A DNA stretch of 64,000 nucleotides from Paenibacillus bovis (GTDB taxonomy: Bacteria; Bacillota; Bacilli; Paenibacillales; Paenibacillaceae), in assembly GCF_001421015.2 (NCBI RefSeq), contig NZ_CP013023.1, positions 3,713,501-3,777,500 of the forward strand, written 5' to 3'. Shown here piece by piece: positions 8,783 through 16,018 of this stretch. Position numbers and translations under genes: made by a program. Within the stretch, counting starts at the first letter, position 1. The number at the start of each line of letters is the position of its first letter. The notes beneath the pieces were generated by a model. It saw nothing but the letters and a program-made list of their open reading frames with translations, did no database searches and was not told the DNA's origin.

Positions 8783-8855
8783 CGGAACAGTACGTGTTTG
8801 TGTTTGTATTCATATTCAAAATGGATTGTAGTTGCAATCTTATCGAAAAACAAGA

Positions 8856-8886
8856 AAAAGCCGCTATACACTACAGCGGCTTTTTT
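8856..8886 (+). terminator. Rho-independent terminator of the first sugar importer operon
   Basis: A 10-bp stem AAAAGCCGCT/AGCGGCTTTT (8856-8865 with 8875-8884), a nine-base loop, and a run of T residues on the plus strand. Confidence 0.88.
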
Positions 8887-9022
8887 CTGTTTTCAGTTTT
8901 TCTCATTTACTATGAATAGACTTGTTATCATTAGGATTTTGGAACAAAGTCTCCGCCAAATGATGAGCGCATCTGGGATTGCACCTGTACCGCTTCATTC
9001 ACATTGGAAGCTACCTGGTTAT

Positions 9023-9666
9023 TTAATTATCAAACCAGAAAATGATTCTTATTTCCTCATCGCTGCGAATCAAGTGTTCTTTTTTCATCTGTTCCAGTTC
9101 TTCTATCAGATTGGTAAAAGTCAAATTAAGATAGCCATTCCATTCTTTGAGGATCAGTTCTTCATTGTCCGGCTTGCCACGTCTTACATCAATAAAAGGC
9201 AACGCATATCTCTTTCCATCTGCCATCCATTCTTCATGTCTGACATAATCTTCAGGGTGAACCCACCCTTGCAGCGGCATAATATCACCATATCCACTAT
9301 CTTTTAATTCTTTAAGGGTATAGTGGGAGGCATGATGAAAATCTCCGCTTCCTTTATTGAAGTCATTATTAAAATCGATATCGTAGTCATCTTCATATCT
9401 TCTTTTTATCAACTGATCCATATCATCCGGAATCCCCCGGTAAAATCAATAGGCAGATAGCTCTCGTTGTCCCCATCTCCTCGAACTCCTGCTAACAGAA
9501 AGAAAAGCCCATAATCACGAACGCCATAAAGCAGACTTTTACGAATAAAACCCTGATCTTCTGTAACCATATATTCTGCCCAACCATCGCTCCTATAGTA
9601 AGAGTCGATATTAATCCACTTCCCCCACAGATACCCTTCACAAAAAAGTGTGATATCACATCCCAT
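9023..9666 (-). pseudogene. Hypothetical protein of the MGCDI family, frameshifted
   Basis: Two minus-strand frames overlap and together make one protein. The first, from ATG 9666 (GAGGAG upstream), reads MGCDITLFCEG and continues to FFLLAGVRGDGDNESYLPID, then ends in nonsense. The second, reading GIPDDMDQLIKRRYEDD and ending IRIIFWFDN at 9023, continues it. I know this pattern (MGCDI start, LLAGVR middle, FWFDN end) as that of a conserved hypothetical protein of bacteria and phages, without known function. The shift lies at five C bases (9434-9438 on the plus strand); a sixth would fuse the frames into about 214 residues. Probable homopolymer error. Confidence 0.65.
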
Positions 9667-9806
9667 ACGATCGGCTCCTCGTCTATTGAATCGTTAAGTA
9701 GGTATGTCTTGCCGGTTTAATGACTTACGCAGTATATTTATTACAATACTCATCGCGTCTTAGCTTAAAAAGACCTATCATTTACATAGCAAACGAGGTG
9801 CATAAT

Positions 9807-10283
9807 ATGATATCTATTGAAATTCTATCCTCCGAACAATTTCCGCCTATGGAACTGCTGCTGTCTGCCGATCCTTCACCTGCTATTATTCAAGACTATC
9901 TATCTCGCGGACAGTGCTATATTGCCCGTCAGGATCAGACCATCATTGGCGTGTATGTACTACTCCCAACGCGTCCAAAGACGGTTGAGCTAGTTAATGT
10001 AGCGGTTGCTGAATCTCATCAAAAGCAAGGGATCGGCAAGCAGCTGGTTCAACATGCGATCCAAACGGCACGAGAGCAACACTACCATACGATAGAGCTG
10101 GGCACTGGCAATTCCGGTGTATCCCAGCTCGCTCTGTATCAAAAATGCGGATTTCGAATTGTCGGCGTTGATCCGGATTTTTTCGTCCGTCATTATGAAG
10201 AACCGATCTACGAGAATGGTATCCAGTGCCGGGATATGATTCGGCTGATGCAGGATTTGCACAGTGTGCATAGACTGGAATAA
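9807..10283 (+). CDS. GNAT-family N-acetyltransferase
   Basis: 158 residues from the ATG at 9807, which has GAGGTG seven bases upstream; the frame is open 29 codons further but without a ribosome site. The acetyl-CoA binding signature is visible as VNVAVAESHQKQGIGKQLV (R/Q-x-x-G-x-G/A type). It is followed by IELGTGNSGVSQLALYQKCGF, the usual motif B region, and the end EPIYENGIQCRDMIRL is typical of a PA4026-like subgroup. It transfers an acetyl group from acetyl-CoA to an amine; the substrate is unknown. It stands alone, divergent from the frameshifted gene to its left. Confidence 0.85.
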   Translation: MISIEILSSEQFPPMELLLSADPSPAIIQDYLSRGQCYIARQDQTIIGVYVLLPTRPKTVELVNVAVAESHQKQGIGKQLVQHAIQTAREQHYHTIELGTGNSGVSQLALYQKCGFRIVGVDPDFFVRHYEEPIYENGIQCRDMIRLMQDLHSVHRLE

Positions 10284-10390
10284 CTGTATGCACCCGCGCC
10301 TATTCCATATTCTCCGGTATCACGAATAACAATAAAATCGGTATGCCATATGATACAAAGTAGCCTCATTAAGCAACGATTTCTTCTTAT

Positions 10391-10873
10391 TTAGAACATG
10401 GATGTGATTTTACCGGTGAACTTGTCCACATCGTACCAGCCGTAAGTTGCCGTATGGCTGGTCTCTGCATCATCCTGGACGACTTCGTATACATGTACCG
10501 TATATTTGGTGGACGTTTCGGAATCGACTTCTACATAGAGATGAGAGGATTCAGCAATTTTGTATTTTTTGCGTACCAGCTGAATAGCCTGCTGTTCGGT
10601 GACTTTTACAACAGGCTGCTTGCCTATGTATAGATTCTGGTCGTACATACCAATCGATTTGCCCAATGATTCGCTCATACTTCGTGCCGGTACATAGGTG
10701 GTTCCCTGATAGATCAGTGCTTGCGTACTGCCTTTGGAACTGCCGTCAACAAACATACTGATTTTCTCCTTGATCGCCTGTACGTGTACATCCTGAGCCG
10801 CTACCACTGTAGCGCCTGTGAGCAGGGAGCCTATCGCTATACCTATGACTAACCCTTTAACTTTGTCTTTCAT
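10391..10873 (-). CDS. Secreted protein with copper-amine-oxidase-like stalk domain and PepSY-like end
   Basis: 160 residues. An N-terminal signal or anchor segment (LVIGIAIGSLLTGATVVAA) is followed by a stalk domain of the type called copper amine oxidase N-terminal: KISMFVDGS, LIYQGTTYVPARSMSESLG. These are common in Paenibacillus surface proteins and not catalytic. The C-terminal 70 residues (VTEQQAIQLVRKKYKI ... YGWYDVDKFTGKITSMF) resemble a PepSY-like fold by the ending that couples an aromatic strand to a D-x-x-T-G-x-I turn. It is monocistronic with GAGGA before the start. A cell-surface or secreted structural role is inferred. Confidence 0.75.
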   Translation of the reverse strand: MKDKVKGLVIGIAIGSLLTGATVVAAQDVHVQAIKEKISMFVDGSSKGSTQALIYQGTTYVPARSMSESLGKSIGMYDQNLYIGKQPVVKVTEQQAIQLVRKKYKIAESSHLYVEVDSETSTKYTVHVYEVVQDDAETSHTATYGWYDVDKFTGKITSMF

Positions 10874-10956
10874 ACATTACATCCTCTTTTCCTGCTGAGA
10901 TTAGCTTCATGTGTATTGTATCAAAAAAACAACCCACTCACATGGAGGTGAACGCT

Positions 10957-11406
10957 ATGTCTGCATCTGACTATCAGGCCCCATCCAATCTGAAATTCCC
11001 GAACAGTATCTTCCATATTGATCGCGAGCATATGCCCGCTCTCTTATCTGCTATAGGAACAGATCTGCAGGACGAGATTGCAGAGCAGCTTGCCGGGAAA
11101 GATTATGCGCTGTATCTCATTCTGGCTGTAGAAGCTGCGCAGAAGAAGGCTGCTGAACTGGCACCGACAACTTCGAAATGGTCTCTTCCGTGGTCTCATC
11201 CATTATCTATGGATCTATCGCTCTGTTCGATTGATTGTGCGGAGCAATGTCATCTCGAACATGGTCACTCGCTGATCTTCTGGTTCTACTCCGAAGAGGG
11301 TCCCGAGAACTGGATGGATGGCTTCAGCGACCATTTCTATGATATCACAGTCGAGGTTGATGCCGACCTGCTGACGATTCGGCGCGTATCCGGACCGAGC
11401 CGTTGA
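10957..11406 (+). CDS. Hypothetical protein, 149 residues
   Basis: Not recognised. The ATG at 10957 is preceded by GGAGGTGA at good spacing and is preferred to one 16 codons upstream. The protein lacks signal or membrane segments and has an acidic overall character, with a central Trp-rich stretch (SKWSLPWSHPLSMDLSLC) and a Cys/His cluster (CSIDCAEQCHLEHGH). That cluster is the only distinctive element and could bind a metal, though the spacing fits no finger I know. The C-terminal part looks like mixed alpha/beta (EVDADLLTIRRVSG). The gene stands alone. The 220 bp after it contain no open frame I would defend before the shared terminator at 11630. Confidence 0.65.
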   Translation: MSASDYQAPSNLKFPNSIFHIDREHMPALLSAIGTDLQDEIAEQLAGKDYALYLILAVEAAQKKAAELAPTTSKWSLPWSHPLSMDLSLCSIDCAEQCHLEHGHSLIFWFYSEEGPENWMDGFSDHFYDITVEVDADLLTIRRVSGPSR

Positions 11407-11629
11407 CGCTGACTGTTCGCCGCCTAGCCCGACCCCTTTGCTGATGCTGGCTGTCGACCATATATGCGAATCGGGCTGTCAACGCTGGCCGTTTGTAGCA
11501 GCTAATCATACTGTACGACATAACGGTTGGCTACCTACTATAGTAAGCCGAACAACCCCATCTCTATACAGTAATATTACCAAGCTAAACCAACGACCTA
11601 TCAAGCAACTCGATTGACAATTTCAAAGG

Positions 11630-11674
11630 AAAATGCCGGGCAGAAGGTATTCCTTCTCCCGGCATTTTCGTTTT
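11630..11674. terminator. Bidirectional Rho-independent terminator between convergent genes
   Basis: An 11-bp perfect stem AAAATGCCGGG/CCCGGCATTTT (11630-11640 with 11658-11668) containing an inner AGAAGG/CCTTCT pairing. It separates the plus-strand gene ending at 11406 from the minus-strand gene ending at 11734. The rest of 11407-11733 shows nothing I can support. Confidence 0.85.
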
Positions 11675-11733
11675 AATTGAGCTGCAGAACGATATCTTGT
11701 TTGCTCTATCGTTACTTTATCTGCTTGGCTGTT

Positions 11734-12057
11734 TCAGTAATTCTCATTCACAATCCATTCCGCTTCGGCATCGTCTGCGCGGTAATGGGTCAGCAGCTGA
11801 TTCATGGCGTGACGGATAGCAGCTTCCGGCGTATGCTGTCCCTGCTGCTCCAGTACATCCGGTGCCGACTGCTTGCCAGGCTGGTAGAAATGACTGACTT
11901 CATGGAAATACTGCTCATTTCGGTCCTGCTTCACACGGATCACTACCCGGCTCTTGCCCAGCTTGGCGTGCTGCAGCCAGATCTCCCATTCTCCGACAAT
12001 CGTATAACAATCTATAATTTGCTCATAATCTGCGAATAGTTCGATAGGTTGGCTCAT
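11734..12057 (-). CDS. Hypothetical protein, 107 residues
   Basis: Not recognised. The ATG at 12057 follows GGAGGTG with ideal spacing, so I reject the start 15 codons earlier. It is a cytoplasmic-looking protein: an N-terminal part with alternating hydrophobic residues (CYTIVGEWEIWLQHAKLG, RVVIRVKQ) that suggests a small beta sheet. After that comes a Gln- and His-rich segment and a helical end. It ends at a convergent terminator and lies downstream of the secreted mannanase gene with a 193-bp gap, so co-transcription is possible but there is no sign of functional linkage. Confidence 0.65.
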   Translation of the reverse strand: MSQPIELFADYEQIIDCYTIVGEWEIWLQHAKLGKSRVVIRVKQDRNEQYFHEVSHFYQPGKQSAPDVLEQQGQHTPEAAIRHAMNQLLTHYRADDAEAEWIVNENY

Positions 12058-12250
12058 GTTCGCACCTCCGTTGATTTGTGACAGTCTGCTGGTCTCACGC
12101 AAGTATATTACCCACTATTCAGCATCTGTTCCCTTTGCGGATGCCTCATATTATAAAAGCCCCCGCAAAAGGAAGTCAAATTCCGCGCATCCTGTCACAC
12201 TTGAATGGCGACTACCATACAGCCAATCTTCATCGTCACTGCAGATTACT

Positions 12251-14341
12251 TCACTGCTGCTCCTTGGTATACGCACGAATATCGTCAAAATAAAGCGTCC
12301 CCGCAGGCACATCGACAGCTTCCGCTTTATTGACATAGATCGAGAACATACGGATATCCCGTAGCGCCTCTGCATCCATCGTCTTGCCGGCGTTCGCTGT
12401 ATCCCATGGGGCAGGCTCGAACTCGCTAAATGGGATCTTCACCACGCCTGATTCTGTACTACGCAGTGACGGATACGCTTCGAAAGAAGTTCCTCCTGCA
12501 TTGATCTGAATCACCAGCTTGTTGCCACTTCCATCCGGCTTCAGCCAGAACTGCAGCGCATCCGTTCCGGACCAATCGGCACCCTGCATATTCAGCGATT
12601 CGCCGGTATAGCCCTGAGCAGCCAGGGTATAGTCATATTTCAGACCATAGCGTCCATCCTGCTTGTTCCCGGTATCCAGCGAGATGGTATTGGGATCGCC
12701 TGCCAGGGTATAGGCATTATCCAGCAGTTCATTGCTTCCTTTGTATGTCTCAAAGGTATCCACAACCAGTGGATCGACGCTGCCGTCACTATCGCTTACA
12801 TAGACCTGAATCGTTTGCGTGAGCACCTGTCCATTTTTGAGATAAGCTTTGACGATCAGTGGAGTACCATCTTCCGCAAGTGTAGCATCCGGCTGCCAGC
12901 TGGCAGTGTAATACATTCCCTGACGGTCACGGGTAAGCTTATGCTCGGTCGCATCGGTACGCGTCTGGTAAGTCACCCGGTCTATTTTGGCATCCAGAAT
13001 TCGCACACGAAGTGTCGACGGCTCACTTAGCCGTACTGTCTCGTTATTGGTTGGAGAGACAATATGTAGGAACGGCTGCTCCTGCTCTGTTTTCACCCGT
13101 AGATCGTAAGGCTGTGCAGCCTGCACTTCTCGGTCAAACGCTGTATACGGATCTGCGTAAAAGTCGGTAAAATCCGGCAGCAGCTCATGGTCACTGAGTC
13201 CATTCGGCGCATTGCGATACGGTACGAAGATCGAATCGGTACCAAAGTTCGCCCAGGTCAGCATATAGGTCAGCTTGCTCGCTTCGGGGTCATTTTTGAG
13301 TGCAGACAGCAGCCGGGTATAGAACTGCAAGTCTTTGGTACCTGTCGGCTTCACATTGGAATAGCCGAACTCTGTCAGTGCCGGCACTTTGCCTTTCTCC
13401 TCTGCCAGCTGGACGACCAGTCGTGCATCTTTTACCACATTGTCATACCAGACAGAGGTATTGCCATCATAGTAAGCATCCAGGCCAAGAATATCTACAT
13501 AATCATCGCCCGGATAGGTTGCCAGATACGTCTCCCGGCTATCGTTAAAAGGAACATTCGGCGAGAAGGCATACAGGAAGTTATGTACCCCTTTGACATC
13601 GCGCAGGTATTCGACGGTATAGCGATAGATCTCGATATACTGTTCGTTCGTCCGGTACGGCGCACCCCACCAGAACCAGCCGCCATTCTGCTCATGGAAC
13701 GGACGGAAGATAACCGGAATCTCTTCGCCACGATCATCTTTTAGATGCAGGGCAAAGTCCGCGATTTTATCCAGAAAAGCATTGTATTCTGCGTGTTTGT
13801 CCCCACCCGGCAGGATATGACTGATCACATTGCCCTTGGTATCGTAAAAGTCGCCGCCAGTCACAAAGTTCGGCATATGCGAACTCAGTGCCAGCACGCC
13901 GCCCTGCTCGTAAGCCGACTTCATCACCCGTACCAGCTCATCCCGACTCTGCTCTGCCGTACCGCCGTATACGCCCGGCTTCTCTTTACCCTCCAGACTG
14001 AGCGTATCCCAGCCAAACATCCCCGGCAGATCACCGACCGAATTCTGCACCTCCGACTGGCTGCCGTCATGGGCAGTAATAGCGATGCCTTCGGTCGTCG
14101 CATGCTGGTGACCGAAGATGATTTCCTTGCCTTGCAGCTGATTCAGATAAGCGAATAGTGAACGTGTAGAACGGGTAGCATTGTGATCTGCGAGGTTGAC
14201 GGTGGGTTGCCTGGACTTGCTGCTCTCGGTGATGGTTGGTGTGGATGAAGTACTGCCGGATTCTGCCATGGCGGAAAGAGTAGGTGTGAACGCCAGCATA
14301 GCGGTGAGAATACCAATCGTAAACGGTCTAAGATTGCTCAT
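12251..14341 (-). CDS. Secreted endo-1,4-beta-mannanase, GH26, with C-terminal carbohydrate-binding module
   Basis: 696 residues. A signal peptide (FTIGILTAMLAFTPTLSAMA) precedes a GH26 catalytic domain, roughly residues 45-370. It shows LQGKEIIFGHQHATTEG, the acid/base glutamate in FRPFHEQNGGWFWW (about residue 217) and the nucleophile glutamate in ALTEFGYSN (about 323). A middle Ig-like domain (about 400-515) carries EQPFLHIVSPTNNETV. The last 175 residues (VDTFETYKGSN ... GTLYFDDIRAY) are a beta-sandwich binding module of the CBM11/CBM27 kind. It cuts internal mannosidic bonds of mannan or galactomannan outside the cell. A strong ribosome site (AAGGAG) precedes ATG 14341, and a cre-like site lies about 90 bp upstream. 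It pairs functionally with the GH27 and GH2 enzymes elsewhere in the window. Confidence 0.93.
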   Translation of the reverse strand: MSNLRPFTIGILTAMLAFTPTLSAMAESGSTSSTPTITESSKSRQPTVNLADHNATRSTRSLFAYLNQLQGKEIIFGHQHATTEGIAITAHDGSQSEVQNSVGDLPGMFGWDTLSLEGKEKPGVYGGTAEQSRDELVRVMKSAYEQGGVLALSSHMPNFVTGGDFYDTKGNVISHILPGGDKHAEYNAFLDKIADFALHLKDDRGEEIPVIFRPFHEQNGGWFWWGAPYRTNEQYIEIYRYTVEYLRDVKGVHNFLYAFSPNVPFNDSRETYLATYPGDDYVDILGLDAYYDGNTSVWYDNVVKDARLVVQLAEEKGKVPALTEFGYSNVKPTGTKDLQFYTRLLSALKNDPEASKLTYMLTWANFGTDSIFVPYRNAPNGLSDHELLPDFTDFYADPYTAFDREVQAAQPYDLRVKTEQEQPFLHIVSPTNNETVRLSEPSTLRVRILDAKIDRVTYQTRTDATEHKLTRDRQGMYYTASWQPDATLAEDGTPLIVKAYLKNGQVLTQTIQVYVSDSDGSVDPLVVDTFETYKGSNELLDNAYTLAGDPNTISLDTGNKQDGRYGLKYDYTLAAQGYTGESLNMQGADWSGTDALQFWLKPDGSGNKLVIQINAGGTSFEAYPSLRSTESGVVKIPFSEFEPAPWDTANAGKTMDAEALRDIRMFSIYVNKAEAVDVPAGTLYFDDIRAYTKEQQ

Positions 14342-14427
14342 TTACATCGCTCCTTGGAATAATGTAGGTATAACGAACCGAACATCTGCATAACGATGGA
14401 AAGCTATACGATTAATCTTTTAAACAG

Positions 14428-14441
14428 ATAGAGCGCTTACA
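14428..14441 (-). promoter_or_regulatory. cre-like site upstream of the mannanase
   Basis: On the minus strand TGTAAGCGCTCTAT matches TGWAANCGNTNWCA at 12 of 14 positions, with the central AAGCGCT core intact. It implies catabolite repression of the mannanase. Confidence 0.6.
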
Positions 14442-14541
14442 AGAGGAATATAACAAACTTTATTCGTTTGCTGAATACGATAATAGGGAAATAAATACTG
14501 CTTTATCCTATAATGCAGAACCTACCAATTGATGGTATCGA

Positions 14542-14575
14542 TAAAAAAGCCTCTGGCTGTAATTTCGCCAGAGAC
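14542..14575 (-). terminator. Rho-independent terminator of the small secreted protein gene
   Basis: Stem CTCTGGC/GCCAGAG (14551-14557 with 14567-14573), followed on the minus strand by GC and six T residues. Confidence 0.8.
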
Positions 14576-14613
14576 TCTGTTCTTGAATCGTTTTATTTAA
14601 TAAGGAAGATGAA

Positions 14614-14862
14614 TTAATAACGGTATTCCATACGGCCTTGATACCAGCATTGTCTTTCATTGCCGTAGGTAGAGTATTGATATGAAGTAAGTGTACCGAT
14701 GTAACCTTTACCATCATCATGTACAATTGTTCCACACGCCTGATTGGAGGCTACCAAACGAGTAACACTGTTGGTCCAATACCAATCAGCGGCAGCAAAT
14801 CCGGAAGTGGCTGGTAGTAATAAAGCCAGGGACATAACAGATGCAATTATTTTCTTTTTCAT
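14614..14862 (-). CDS. Small secreted protein with one Cys pair, unknown function
   Basis: 82 residues. A clear signal peptide (MKKKIIASVMSLALLLPATS, then GFAAA) is followed by a mature part of about 58 residues. That part is rich in Tyr, Trp and Gly and has exactly two cysteines (QACGT and RQCWYQ), about 29 residues apart, suggesting one disulfide. GGAG lies eight bases before the ATG and a strong terminator follows the stop, so it has its own transcript. I do not recognise the family. Small, disulfide-bonded secreted proteins can be bacteriocins, enzyme inhibitors or matrix proteins, but nothing here decides, and no immunity or transport gene is adjacent. Confidence 0.75.
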   Translation of the reverse strand: MKKKIIASVMSLALLLPATSGFAAADWYWTNSVTRLVASNQACGTIVHDDGKGYIGTLTSYQYSTYGNERQCWYQGRMEYRY

Positions 14863-15071
14863 TCTACATGTCTCCTCTCATTATTAAATCCTTTCTACCG
14901 TATCACATAATCCATAATTTGTAAAATAAATGCGGTAAATGGAAATAAGGCTCTTGATCTTCATTCTTCCTCTTTATAGATATTTTTTGACATTTCTATT
15001 TGCTACTGCTATTTTCAAATGACTACGTTTTTCGGAGGATTGGCTCTATTCCGTAGAATTACAACGAGGTG

Positions 15072-15536
15072 GTGCTCACCATTTATTTATTAAAAAACAA
15101 ATTAATATACATCATCTTACTAATGGCTCTGACACTTGTTGCATCAGGCATCGCTTATCACTATCAACAACAAAGCAGCGATCTACAGGAGAAAATAGAC
15201 CGGGAATTCACTTCTCAAATTGGCTATCTACAGCATCAGCTGGAGCGATCACATGCAGATTCTATTACAGAAAATCTGTATATGCTGCAAAATCATGCTT
15301 CCAAAGCTAATGCCTTTTCCAGATTAACCTCTTATTATATTAATCAGCCTCAGATCAATGCACTGACCGGACTGCTGGAGAGTTTCTTTGCCAACTATAC
15401 CGCGGAGAATCGAAGTATGACGGATGGCCAGCTGCAGCAGTTCATAGCTGACCTGGAGCAGATAGGCCGGGAGCCGGATAATTTCGAAGCGATCGAAAAG
15501 ATTAAGCTGCTGTTAGTGAATATCGATAGCAAATGA
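15072..15536 (+). CDS. Small membrane-anchored protein with extracytoplasmic helical domain
   Basis: About 154 residues. One N-terminal membrane segment (LIYIILLMALTLVASGIAY) is followed by a long helical, Gln-rich region (QQQSSDLQEKIDREF, IGYLQHQLERSH). Repeated heptad-like spacing suggests a coiled coil. I do not recognise it. The start is unclear: GTG codons at 15069 and 15072 overlap the only ribosome site (GAGGTGG). The ideally spaced codon at 15081 is ATT, followed by TAT TTA TTA AAA AAC. A rare ATT start or a mutated ATG is possible. The gene ends just before a strong terminator and has no partner. Confidence 0.65.
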   Translation: MLTIYLLKNKLIYIILLMALTLVASGIAYHYQQQSSDLQEKIDREFTSQIGYLQHQLERSHADSITENLYMLQNHASKANAFSRLTSYYINQPQINALTGLLESFFANYTAENRSMTDGQLQQFIADLEQIGREPDNFEAIEKIKLLLVNIDSK

Positions 15537-15548
15537 AAGTTTATAAAT

Positions 15549-15586
15549 AAAATGCCGGCAGCCCTGTATGGGTTCCGGCATTTTTG
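15549..15586 (+). terminator. Rho-independent terminator
   Basis: A 10-bp stem AAAATGCCGG/CCGGCATTTT (15549-15558 with 15575-15584), extended inside by GCC/GGT pairing, ending in five T residues. Of the rest of 15587-16018, only the possible small frameshifted gene at 15688-15842 and the hairpin at 15850-15882 attract attention. Confidence 0.87.
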
Positions 15587-15687
15587 TATTTATGTTGAGA
15601 TTTATTTTTTGCCTTTACATAGCTACTGGTACATCCTCAATGATCTGGTTGGATGTGAAAAGGCTCTATAGCGATCAGAACCGGGTA

Positions 15688-15842
15688 TTAGCGAAACCGC
15701 AGCAGCTCCTCTATCGCCCGTTGCTCTGCTCGAAAGATGGTGGATTCAACCGTGTCGTCTCCAGCATAGGCAGCCAAGACAGTTTCGGTGGTTGGGATGA
15801 TGATTTTGACACAGCCTTTCCGTTTTGACTGATGATCCACAT
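15688..15842 (-). pseudogene. Possible small hypothetical gene with a one-base frameshift
   Basis: From ATG 15842 the minus strand reads MWIISQNGKAVSK and then Ser-rich nonsense. One frame over, from the four-base A run (15804-15807 on the plus strand), it continues as IIIPTTETVLAAY and ends RAIEELLRFR at 15688. Joined, this gives a 51-residue protein whose opening (MWIISQNG) and ending (E-x-RAIEELL) resemble a family of short hypothetical proteins in Bacillales. GGAG lies ten bases upstream of the ATG but inside the arm of a hairpin. The call depends on one missing A; without it nothing here is coding. Confidence 0.35.
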
Positions 15843-15845
15843 ATG

Positions 15846-15882
15846 TAAAATACTCCTCTCTTAAGTGCTATGAGAGGAGTAT
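15846..15882 (-). terminator. Hairpin, probable terminator of the gajB-like gene
   Basis: A perfect 11-bp stem ATACTCCTCTC/GAGAGGAGTAT (15850-15860 with 15872-15882) with an 11-base loop. On the minus strand it is followed by TTTTA. It lies 136 bp past the gajB stop. Its 3' arm contains the GGAG used by the putative small gene downstream, so it could also mask that ribosome site. Confidence 0.6.
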
Positions 15883-16018
15883 CGTATAAAATTGGTACGG
15901 TGGGAACATGAAGTAACAAATCCTTGCATAATATTCCTTTAAGGAAACAGTTTATCTCTAAATTAATATAAATTTTTGATTCAATTTAGTTTTTAATAAT
16001 CACTTTTTCTCTATTAAA

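Noticed and set aside
9023..9666. Reading the two overlapping frames as two separate genes
   Set aside because: The second frame lacks a ribosome site, and the two halves together match one conserved protein from MGCDI to FWFDN.
13187..13744. Plus-strand open frame opposite the GH26 domain
   Set aside because: Antisense to catalytic motifs of the mannanase; no start signal.
15568..15828. Plus-strand open frame of 86 codons
   Set aside because: It begins inside a strong terminator stem and lacks a ribosome site; the minus strand here gives a more protein-like reading.
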